Shown here in pieces: positions 14,250 through 21,041 of a DNA stretch of 21,041 bases (positions are counted from its first letter, which is position 1; the number at the start of each line of letters is the position of its first letter). The position numbers and the translations under genes are program-made. A model generated the notes under the pieces. That model had not been told where the DNA came from. It ran no database searches and saw only the letters and a list, made by a program, of their open reading frames with translations. The stretch lies in NCBI GenBank assembly GCA_963627465.1, contig CAVGBO010000022.1:1-21041 (forward strand), written 5' to 3'. Origin of the DNA: CAKUFA01 sp963627465. Its GTDB lineage: Bacteria > Bacillota > Clostridia > Christensenellales > Aristaeellaceae.

Positions 14250-15181
14250 AGAAGATCGATGTGCTGCTGGCTGCCTATAACGGTGCTCGGTATCTGCCGG
14301 AGCAGCTGGTGAGCCTGCGGGGGCAGGATGATCCCTCGTTTCGTGTGCTCCTGCAGGATGACGGCTCTCAGGATGATACCTACATGACCCTTTTGCAGAT
14401 CTGCACGGCGGACAACCGGTTCTCCATGGGCGCTCAGCAGGGCGCAGGTCTGGGGGCGGTGGGAAATTTCTGGAGCCTGCTGGAGCAGAGCAGTGCACCC
14501 TACATTGCCCTGTGCGATCAGGATGATTTCTGGCACCCGGATCGGCTTAGCCGGTGCAGGCAGACCATGGAACGGGCGGAAAAACAATATGGGGAAGATA
14601 CGCCTCTGCTTGTGCACAGCGACTGCCGGGTGATCAATGCGGACGGGAAAGCACTGCATGACAGTTTCTTTGACCATCAGGGCTGGGACAGAAGCGCAAC
14701 TTCCTTCCGCCGTTTGCTGGTGCAGAACAATGTAACTGGCTGCACCATTTTGATGAACGAAGCCCTGAAAAAGCTGGCGGTGAACTACGGGGATCCGGCG
14801 AAGATGGTCATGCATGACTGGTTCCTTGCCCTGACAGCTGCTGCCTTCGGGCATGTGATTATGGTGGATGCCCCTCTGGTGGATTACCGTCAGCATGGAG
14901 ATAATGTGAAGGGTGCCAGCCAGCAGGGACAGATCCAACGTGGAGTCAAGGCACTGGGCGCATGGCAGAAGGGAAAGAACCGCATCCAATTGACCTACGA
15001 CCACGCTAAAGCCTTTGGAGATCTGTACGGCGCAGTATTGCCGGAGCAGGGGCGGAAGGACATTGCTGCCTACCTGGCAACCAAGAAGATGAACAAGCTG
15101 CAGCGGGTGATTGCCGTGCAGCGGCAGGGTTTTACCATGCAGAGCGTGGTGACAAGAGCCGGACAGGTTGTCTTTGGCTGA
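14246..15181 (+). CDS. GT2 glycosyltransferase, rhamnosyltransferase-like (RgpB/WapR type)
   Basis: A 311-residue family 2 transferase. Motifs in order are LLAAYNGARYLPEQ (7-20), LLQDDGSQDDT (35-45), the catalytic-site CDQDDFW (90-96), then NNVTGCT and MHDWFLALTAAAFG, and YRQHGDNVKGA near residue 220. This set is typical of enzymes adding rhamnose to cell wall or O-antigen polysaccharides. I chose GTG 14246, giving MKKIDV at the N-terminus and a 4-base GTGA overlap with the preceding gene; an in-frame ATG at 14213 would overlap by 37 bases, and ATG 14231 is also possible. With its neighbour it probably builds part of a surface glycan. No other polysaccharide genes are nearby. Confidence 0.87.
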   Translation: MKKIDVLLAAYNGARYLPEQLVSLRGQDDPSFRVLLQDDGSQDDTYMTLLQICTADNRFSMGAQQGAGLGAVGNFWSLLEQSSAPYIALCDQDDFWHPDRLSRCRQTMERAEKQYGEDTPLLVHSDCRVINADGKALHDSFFDHQGWDRSATSFRRLLVQNNVTGCTILMNEALKKLAVNYGDPAKMVMHDWFLALTAAAFGHVIMVDAPLVDYRQHGDNVKGASQQGQIQRGVKALGAWQKGKNRIQLTYDHAKAFGDLYGAVLPEQGRKDIAAYLATKKMNKLQRVIAVQRQGFTMQSVVTRAGQVVFG

Positions 15182-15214
15182 TCAAGCAAAGTAAGTGAAG
15201 GAGTGCAGGACGCC

Positions 15215-18200
15215 ATGTTTACCCATTTGCATTTACACACGGAATACAGCCTGCTGGATGGCGCCTGCCGCATTCCGAAGCTGGTGGAGCGCATCAAGGC
15301 ACTGGGCATGGATAGCTGTGCCATTACGGATCACGGTGTCATGTATGGCGTGATTGATTTCTACAACGCCATGAAGGACGCCGGTATCAAGCCTATTATC
15401 GGCTGCGAAGTGTATGTGTGCCGCAATCGGTTGGACAAGAGTGCTGCCGCCAGAGATTACAGCCACCTGATTCTGCTGTGTGAAAACAATACAGGCTATC
15501 AAAACCTGATGTATCTGGTCAGCGAAGGTTTCCTAACCGGCTATTACTATAAGCCCCGTATGGACTATGACCTGATCCGCCAGCATCACGAGGGGCTGAT
15601 TGCCCTTTCCGCCTGCATTTCCGGCGACTTGCCTAAGCTGCTGCTGTCCGAGCAGTATCAGGGGGCAAGAGACTATATTCGGGAAATGCAGGAGATTTTT
15701 GGCAAGGATCATTTCTTTGTGGAAATCATGGATCACGGCATCCGGGATGAAAAGATTGTTCTGCCCCGGCTGATTCAAATCGCCCGTGAGATGGATGTGC
15801 CGCTGGTGGCCACCAACGACTGTCACTATCTGGAAGAGAAGGATGCAGACGCTCAGGAAGTGCTGATGTGCATCCAGACAGGCAAAACGCTGGAAGATCA
15901 GAGCCGTATGCGGATGGAAACGCGTCAGCTGTATGTGAAAAGCGAGGCGGAAATGCGTCGGCTTTTCGCGGCTGTGCCGGATGCGGTGGATCGTACCCAC
16001 GAGATTGCGGAGCGATGCAATGTTTCCTTCGAATTCGGCGTTACCCGCCTGCCTCATTATCCCGTGCCGGAAGGGGAGACAGCCTACCAAATGCTGAACC
16101 GCATCTGCCGGGAAGGCATGAAGCGGCTGTACCCGGAGGCAACGGAGGAGGACGAACCCTATAAGCGGCTGGAGTATGAACTTGGCGTGATCTCCGGCAT
16201 GGGGTATGTGGATTACTTCCTGATTGTGTGGGATTTCATTCACTACGCCAAGTCTCAGGGCATTATGGTCGGCCCGGGACGGGGAAGCGGCGCAGGCTCT
16301 ATTGTGGCCTATTCCATGGGCATTACCATGCTGGATCCGCTGAAGTATCAGCTGCTGTTCGAACGGTTCCTGAACCCGGAACGTGTCAGCATGCCGGATA
16401 TTGACGTGGACTTCTGCTACGAACGCCGTCAGGAAGTCATTGACTATGTAGCACGGAAATACGGGGCGGATCACGTCAGCCAGATTATCACCTTCGGTAC
16501 CATGGCGGCCAGAGGCGTGATTCGGGACGTAGGCAGAGTGCTGGGCATGAGTTATCAGGAAACCGATACGGTGGCTAAGGCCGTGCCCATGGAGCTTGGC
16601 ATTACGTTAGAGAAGGCATTGCAAATTTCTCCCCAGCTGCACCGCATGTATGAAGAGCAGCCGGAGGTGAAGCGGCTGATCGATACGGCCATGACTTTGG
16701 AGGGCATGCCTCGCAATACTTCCACCCACGCCGCCGGTGTGCTCATTACCGGCAAGCCTGTTATCGAATACGTGCCTCTTCAGCGGAATGATGAGGTAAT
16801 CACCACCCAATTCCCTATGGGTACCATCGAACGGCTGGGTCTGCTGAAAATGGATTTCCTTGGCCTGCGCACCCTAACGGTGATTCGGGATACTTTGGAC
16901 ATGATGAAGCAGGAAGGCGTGAACATGAAGCCGGAGGATATTCCTCTGGATGATGCCAGCGTCTATGACATGATCTCCAAAGGGGACACGGATGGCGTGT
17001 TCCAGCTGGAAGGCAACGGTATGCGCTCCTTCCTGATGAACATGAAGCCTGCCTGCTTTGAAGACATCATCGCTGCCATTTCCCTGTATCGTCCGGGTCC
17101 TATGGAATCCATTCCCCGGTACATTGCCGGCAAGCAGGATCCTAGCAGCGTCCATTACGAAACAGAGAAGCTTCGCCCAATTTTGGAAGTGACGTATGGC
17201 TGCATGGTGTATCAGGAGCAGGTCATGCAGATTGTGCGGGATCTGGCCGGGTACAGCTACGGCCGCAGCGACTTGGTTCGCCGTGCCATGGCCAAGAAGA
17301 AGCACAAGGTCATGGAGCAGGAAAGAGAATACTTTGTCCACGGCATGGTGGATGAGCAGGGGAAGGTTGTTATTCCCGGCTGTGTCCGCAACGGAGTGGA
17401 TGAAAAGGTAGCGGATCAGATCTATGATGAAATGATTTCCTTCGCTTCCTACGCATTCAATAAGTCCCATGCCGCTGCCTACGGTGTGGTGTGCATGGAA
17501 ACCGGCTGGCTGAAGCGGCACTATCCTGTGCAGTTTATGGCAGCCATCATGAACAGCGTCTTTGGCAATGCAGGCAAAATCGCCGGATACATCCAGTACT
17601 GCCGCAGCCGCAATGTACCGATTCTGCCCCCGGATGTGAATGCCTCCGGATGGAAGTTTACTGTAGAAAAGACCGCTGACGGCACTCTTGGCATTCTCTT
17701 CGGCTTTGGTGCAGTGAAAAACGTGGGAGAGGGTGCGGCAGAGGCTATCATTCAGGAGCGGAAAAAAGGTGCTTTCCGGGATATTTTCGATTTCTGCCGC
17801 CGCATCGATACCGGCCTTGTGAACAAACGGGTGGTGGAAAGTCTGATCCGTGCCGGTGCCTTTGACAGCATGAACGCCACCCGGCCTCAAATGCTGGCGG
17901 TCTATGAACGTGCTATGGATGCCAACATGGCACAGCGGAAGCAAAACGTAAGCGGTCAGTTGAGCCTGTTTGACATGGCTTTCAGCGGGCAGGGAACAGG
18001 CATTGAAAGCAGAGACGAGCTGCCCCAGGTGCCGGATTATCCTGCCGGAACACGCCTAGCCATGGAAAAGGAAATGACCGGTGTGTACATTACCGGCCAT
18101 CCCTTGGATGATTACCGGGAAAAGCTGAGCAAACTGACCTTCTCCACCGCTGACTTGCTGGGCTTGGAAGAACGGGAAGATCAGGGCTTAAGCTTGGATG

Positions 18201-18781
18201 GCATGAACGTTGCCATGGGCGGCATTCTGGTGGAGGCGAAAGGAAAAGCCACCAAGAAAGGTGCCTACATGGGCTTTGTTACCCTGGAAGACCTGACGGG
18301 GCAGATTGAATGTCTGGTGTTCCCGAAAGTTTACGATCTGTATCAAGCCATGCTGACGGTGGATGCTACCGTGGTGATGACGGGCAAGCTTTCCATTCGG
18401 GAGGAAGAAGCACCGAAGCTGCTTGTGGACAGCGTCACCAAGCTGACAGAATGGCAGGGTGTTCAAAGCGTCCGTCCCCGGGCTGCTTATACTCCGGCAC
18501 GGCATCAGACACCCCGTGTTCAGCCTGCTACGGAGGCACAGCAGGCCAAGACGGCTGCCAAAAAGCTTTACCTGCAACTGTCTCGCAGGCAGATGGATGC
18601 AGCCTTGACAGCACTGGCACTGCATCCCGGCAGTGTGCCGGTATACCTGCATATTCCGGAGGAGAAGATCACCCTGCTGGCACCGAAGCTGAACTGGTGC
18701 GATGCTACGGAAGCCTGCCTAAACCGCATGACCCAGCAACTTGGCAAGGAAAACGTAAAACTGGTGGAGGCTCGCTCATAA
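15215..18781 (+). CDS. dnaE: DNA polymerase III subunit alpha, DnaE
   Basis: A replicative family C polymerase of 1188 residues. An N-terminal PHP domain (about 1-275) keeps the metal-binding set (HLHLH at 4-8, TDH 38-40, E65, H84, C134, NDCH with D202 and H204), so it may be an active 3'-5' exonuclease. The polymerase core has GPGRGSGAGSIVAY, the catalytic aspartates in PDIDVDF (D397, D399) and the third in KMDFLGL (D547). Finger and helix-hairpin-helix regions follow, then an OB fold near residues 1000-1070 (MGFVTLEDLTGQIECLVFP). Start ATG 15215 was preferred over GTG 15203, because the GTG overlaps AAGGAG (15198-15203). It lies 33 bases after the glycosyltransferase gene and directly before the HAD phosphatase gene. 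Clostridia usually also have PolC elsewhere. Confidence 0.97.
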   Translation: MFTHLHLHTEYSLLDGACRIPKLVERIKALGMDSCAITDHGVMYGVIDFYNAMKDAGIKPIIGCEVYVCRNRLDKSAAARDYSHLILLCENNTGYQNLMYLVSEGFLTGYYYKPRMDYDLIRQHHEGLIALSACISGDLPKLLLSEQYQGARDYIREMQEIFGKDHFFVEIMDHGIRDEKIVLPRLIQIAREMDVPLVATNDCHYLEEKDADAQEVLMCIQTGKTLEDQSRMRMETRQLYVKSEAEMRRLFAAVPDAVDRTHEIAERCNVSFEFGVTRLPHYPVPEGETAYQMLNRICREGMKRLYPEATEEDEPYKRLEYELGVISGMGYVDYFLIVWDFIHYAKSQGIMVGPGRGSGAGSIVAYSMGITMLDPLKYQLLFERFLNPERVSMPDIDVDFCYERRQEVIDYVARKYGADHVSQIITFGTMAARGVIRDVGRVLGMSYQETDTVAKAVPMELGITLEKALQISPQLHRMYEEQPEVKRLIDTAMTLEGMPRNTSTHAAGVLITGKPVIEYVPLQRNDEVITTQFPMGTIERLGLLKMDFLGLRTLTVIRDTLDMMKQEGVNMKPEDIPLDDASVYDMISKGDTDGVFQLEGNGMRSFLMNMKPACFEDIIAAISLYRPGPMESIPRYIAGKQDPSSVHYETEKLRPILEVTYGCMVYQEQVMQIVRDLAGYSYGRSDLVRRAMAKKKHKVMEQEREYFVHGMVDEQGKVVIPGCVRNGVDEKVADQIYDEMISFASYAFNKSHAAAYGVVCMETGWLKRHYPVQFMAAIMNSVFGNAGKIAGYIQYCRSRNVPILPPDVNASGWKFTVEKTADGTLGILFGFGAVKNVGEGAAEAIIQERKKGAFRDIFDFCRRIDTGLVNKRVVESLIRAGAFDSMNATRPQMLAVYERAMDANMAQRKQNVSGQLSLFDMAFSGQGTGIESRDELPQVPDYPAGTRLAMEKEMTGVYITGHPLDDYREKLSKLTFSTADLLGLEEREDQGLSLDGMNVAMGGILVEAKGKATKKGAYMGFVTLEDLTGQIECLVFPKVYDLYQAMLTVDATVVMTGKLSIREEEAPKLLVDSVTKLTEWQGVQSVRPRAAYTPARHQTPRVQPATEAQQAKTAAKKLYLQLSRRQMDAALTALALHPGSVPVYLHIPEEKITLLAPKLNWCDATEACLNRMTQQLGKENVKLVEARS

Positions 18782-18792
18782 GGAGGAAAATC

Positions 18793-19422
18793 GTGAAGCC
18801 TGTTATCTTTATGGATTGGGACGGCACCATTGCCGACAGTATGAAACTGTGCATTGAGGAAGTACGCTACGCACTGGTACATATGGGATTGCCGGATAGG
18901 CCGGATCGGGAATTGATGCAGTGTAACGGTCCTACCAACGTGGAATCCATTGCCTTGATGAACGTGCCGGAGGAGCGTGGGGATGAGTACCTTGCTCTCC
19001 GGGAAAAGGCAGAACTGGAACTGCTTTCGGCGTATCAGCGCATTTTCCCCGGCATGAAGGAAATGCTGCACCGGGTGCAGTCCTGTGCACGGCTGGTGAT
19101 TGTCAGCAACGGAAACGCCGCCTATTTGGATGCATCCATGGATTTCCTTGGGGTGAAGGAATGTTTTGAAAAGGCGCAGGGATACCGGGATGGTCATACC
19201 AAGGCAGAGAACCTTGCCATGCTGCTGGAAGAAATGCACCCGGAGAAAGCAGTGATGGTGGGGGACAGAGCCGGAGATATGCTGGCAGGCAAGGCCAATC
19301 ACTTGCCGACGATTGCGGCGTGTTATGGCTACGGCTCCCCGGAAGAGTGGGCCATGGCAGATGAACAAGCCTATTCCGTAGCCCAGCTGGAACAGATGAT
19401 TCTTCGCTTGGCAGAAGAATGA
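18793..19422 (+). CDS. HAD-superfamily hydrolase, phosphoglycolate phosphatase-like
   Basis: A 209-residue cytoplasmic phosphatase with an alpha-helical cap. All four HAD motifs are present: DWDGT (nucleophile D8, acid D10), SNG (S105), K137 in GHTKAEN and GDRAGD (D158, D162). The substrate is not predictable; phosphoglycolate, pyrophosphate, nucleoside monophosphates or sugar phosphates are all precedented for this group. The start is GTG 18793, with AAGGAGG overlapping the dnaE stop codon and a 6-base spacer. The frame is open far upstream inside dnaE, but that part is not HAD-like. It is probably cotranscribed with dnaE and followed by a terminator. Its position beside replication and dNTP genes hints at a nucleotide-related or damage-repair role, which is unproven. 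Confidence 0.9.
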   Translation: MKPVIFMDWDGTIADSMKLCIEEVRYALVHMGLPDRPDRELMQCNGPTNVESIALMNVPEERGDEYLALREKAELELLSAYQRIFPGMKEMLHRVQSCARLVIVSNGNAAYLDASMDFLGVKECFEKAQGYRDGHTKAENLAMLLEEMHPEKAVMVGDRAGDMLAGKANHLPTIAACYGYGSPEEWAMADEQAYSVAQLEQMILRLAEE

Positions 19423-19429
19423 AAAGATC

Positions 19430-19461
19430 AAGGCGGAACTGCATTGTTTCCGTCTTTTTTT
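19430..19461 (+). terminator. Intrinsic terminator after dnaE-HAD
   Basis: AAGGCGGAAC (19430-19439) pairs with GTTTCCGTCTT with one bulged T and one G-U pair, around a 6-base loop, then a T-run to 19461. It begins 8 bases after the HAD stop codon. Confidence 0.8.
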
Positions 19462-19548
19462 GCGCCTCTAGTTGTGGAAAAAGAGGATTTTGCAAGGTAA
19501 ATGTTGTATATACATTCATCATCACTTGCAGAAAGGCAGGGAGGAAGC

Positions 19549-20556
19549 ATGACCATCCGGGAAGAGCTTGAGGCGGAAGAGCAGCGGCGCTTGTCGCCCT
19601 TGGCGATGAAAAACGTCGACAGCCGGGGACGGGAAAAGCCGGTGACTCCCTGCACCCTGCGGACGGATTTCCAGCGGGATCGGGATCGCATTATTCACTG
19701 CAAGGCCTTTCGGCGGCTGAAGTTTAAGACCCAGGTCTTTCTGGCTCCGGAAGGGGATCATTACCGCACTCGCCTGACCCACACGTTGGAAGTGGCACAG
19801 GTGGCACGCACCATTGCCCGGGCACTTCGGCTGAATGAAGATCTGACGGAGGCCATTGCCCTGGGGCACGATTTGGGTCACACGCCCTTCGGCCATATCG
19901 GGGAACGTTCCCTGGACGAGCTGCTGCCGGAGGGCTTCCGCCATAATGAGCAAAGTAAGCGTGTGGTGGAGGTGCTGGAAAACGACGGCAACGGGCTGAA
20001 CCTGACCTGGGAGGTGCGGGACGGCATTCTGTGCCACAGCGGCAAGCAGTTCCCTTCCACCTTGGAAGGACAGTGTGTCCGCCGGGCGGATCGCATCGCT
20101 TACCTGAATCACGACTTGGACGATGCCCTTCGGGGCGGCATCCTTCAGCCCTTCGAGCTGCCGGCAGATTGCCTGCGAGTGCTGGGCAAGACCCATGGAG
20201 AGAGAATCAACACCATGATTCTGGACGTGGTGGAAAACAGCAAGGATCAGCCCATGCTGGCCATGAGCCCCTTGGTACAGGAAGCTATGGACGGCCTGCG
20301 TGAGTTTATGTTTGAAAAGGTGTATCGGGATGAATGGCGTGCCAAGGAAGAAGCTAAGTGCGACCATGTGATGAAAGCACTCTTTGCTCATTATGCCGAG
20401 CACGCCAGCGAAATGCCGGAGGAATTCCTGCTCATTGGCTACCGGGACGGCATGGATCGGGCTGTGGCGGATTATCTCAGCTGCATGACGGATCGGTTTG
20501 CCATTCGCACCTACGAAAGGCTTTTTATTCCCAACGGCTTCTCGGCAGGCAATTAA
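19549..20556 (+). CDS. dgt: dGTPase-like HD-domain triphosphohydrolase
   Basis: Predicted to hydrolyse dNTPs (classically dGTP) to deoxynucleoside and tripolyphosphate, which adjusts dNTP pools. It has 335 residues, the length of the shorter Dgt-like subfamily. The HD metal site is visible: H78 in TRLTHTLEV, H107-D108 in GHDLGHTPFGHIGE, and a later D189 in YLNHDLDD. The N-terminal part has RDRIIHCKAFRRLKFKTQVF, a strong Dgt signature. Start ATG 19549 follows GGGAGG; an in-frame ATG at 19501 has no ribosome site. The upstream 125 bases hold the preceding terminator and a palindrome, TGTATATACA (19505-19514), but no clean promoter. A dgt-dnaG order is common in Clostridia. True nucleotide specificity is not determined by sequence. 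Confidence 0.93.
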   Translation: MTIREELEAEEQRRLSPLAMKNVDSRGREKPVTPCTLRTDFQRDRDRIIHCKAFRRLKFKTQVFLAPEGDHYRTRLTHTLEVAQVARTIARALRLNEDLTEAIALGHDLGHTPFGHIGERSLDELLPEGFRHNEQSKRVVEVLENDGNGLNLTWEVRDGILCHSGKQFPSTLEGQCVRRADRIAYLNHDLDDALRGGILQPFELPADCLRVLGKTHGERINTMILDVVENSKDQPMLAMSPLVQEAMDGLREFMFEKVYRDEWRAKEEAKCDHVMKALFAHYAEHASEMPEEFLLIGYRDGMDRAVADYLSCMTDRFAIRTYERLFIPNGFSAGN

Positions 20557-20675
20557 CGGAAAGCAGTATGGATGGGCTGTATTTCGTGCGCTTTTCCGCG
20601 GACTTGGATGGATTTTGCTGAAAGAAGCAGGAAAAACACCGGCTTTGGCGAAAGAATAGGACAGGTGGAGCAAAG

Positions 20676-21041
20676 ATGGCATCACGCTTTCCTGCTGCGT
20701 GGCTGGATGAACTCCGGGCACGGGCTGATATTGTGCAGATTGTATCCGGCTATGTCCCTCTGAAGAAGAACGGACATCGCTATTGGGGTTTGTGCCCTTT
20801 TCACGGGGAAAAGACCGCTTCCTTTTCCGTGGATGCGGAACAGCAGCTGTATTACTGCTTCGGCTGTAAGGCCGGCGGCAGTGTGATTCAGTTCATTATG
20901 GAAATCGAACGGTTGGATTTTCCGGAGGCGGTGCGGTTTCTGGCGGATCAGCTGCATATGCCCCTGCCCCAGATGGAAAATGATCCGGATTGGCAGCGAA
21001 AGCGGGATCAGCGGGATCGGCTGCTGTCAGCCAACCGGGAG
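20676..21041 (+). CDS. dnaG: DNA primase DnaG, N-terminal part (cut by window end)
   Basis: The first 122 codons of DNA primase, which makes RNA primers for lagging-strand synthesis; the gene runs out of the window in frame. The visible part is the CHC2 zinc-binding domain, with ligands C40 and H43 in CPFHGEKT and C61 and C64 in YYCFGCKAGG, plus the conserved DIVQIVSGYVPLKKNG before it and FIMEIERLDFPEAVRFLA after it. Start ATG 20676 follows GGTGGAG by 6 bases. It lies 119 bases after dgt with no terminator between, so the two are probably cotranscribed. In Clostridia rpoD usually follows; that region is not visible here. Confidence 0.96.
   Translation, partial: MASRFPAAWLDELRARADIVQIVSGYVPLKKNGHRYWGLCPFHGEKTASFSVDAEQQLYYCFGCKAGGSVIQFIMEIERLDFPEAVRFLADQLHMPLPQMENDPDWQRKRDQRDRLLSANRE

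Noticed and set aside
14126..16474. Long minus-strand frames (14126-15004 and 15533-16474) opposite a glycosyltransferase and dnaE
   Set aside because: They are shadows of strongly conserved coding sequence on the plus strand.
18310..18792. N-terminal extension of the HAD protein into dnaE
   Set aside because: The frame is open but the sequence is not HAD-like, and an AAGGAGG plus GTG start lies exactly at the dnaE stop.
20569..20622. 17-codon open frame between dgt and dnaG
   Set aside because: Too short, no conserved features, and a start after a GGAAAG-like sequence is expected by chance.
1..21041. CRISPR arrays, insertion sequences, tRNA genes, known riboswitches
   Set aside because: I looked for repeated units, terminal inverted repeats with transposase frames, cloverleaf-like sequence and recognisable riboswitch cores, and saw none. 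A covariance-model scan would be needed to exclude weak RNA motifs.

Overview
This window looks like ordinary chromosome from a Bacillota (class Clostridia) bacterium of moderately high GC, probably a gut or rumen commensal. The reasons are strong AAGGAGG-type ribosome-binding sites, vegetative TTGACA/TACAAT promoters, a DnaE next to a dGTPase-like gene and dnaG, and a GH51 arabinofuranosidase. The organism is inferred from gene content and order; no rRNA is present. I see no tRNA, rRNA, CRISPR array, insertion sequence or prophage. No gene-free stretch exceeds 300 bases; the two longest (6850-7112 and 13212-13481) are divergent promoter regions.

Layout, left part (1-6849, all minus strand). 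A small secreted protein of unknown function (1-588) lies downstream of a GH51 alpha-L-arabinofuranosidase (745-2259). Next is a three-gene MoxR AAA+ ATPase / DUF58 / membrane transglutaminase operon, read right to left (6849 to 2441) and closed by a strong terminator at 2395-2435. Its predicted transcript starts with a long imperfect hairpin.

Middle. Going right from a divergent promoter region are birA and acpS (7113-8436). These two overlapping genes both install prosthetic groups on carrier proteins. They converge on a secreted CapA-family protein (8480-9637, minus) across a shared bidirectional terminator. Further minus-strand units follow: an Lrp/AsnC regulator with a class I aminotransferase (11400 to 9731), driven by a consensus promoter, and a GntR/UTRA regulator followed by a NYN ribonuclease-like protein with two OST-HTH (LOTUS) domains (13211 to 11477).

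Right part (13482-21041, all plus strand). Two GT2 glycosyltransferases of rhamnosyltransferase type overlap by 4 bases. They are followed by a replication/nucleotide cluster: dnaE with an apparently intact PHP exonuclease site, a HAD phosphatase, a terminator, a dGTPase-like HD hydrolase, and the first 122 codons of dnaG, cut by the window end.

Most of the window is housekeeping. The least understood part is the GntR/UTRA-NYN-LOTUS pair, with a recurring TTGCAT motif in its upstream region. The next most interesting items are the structured 5' leaders of the moxR operon and the arabinofuranosidase gene, and the birA-acpS pairing. I found no clear evidence of a wholly new system.
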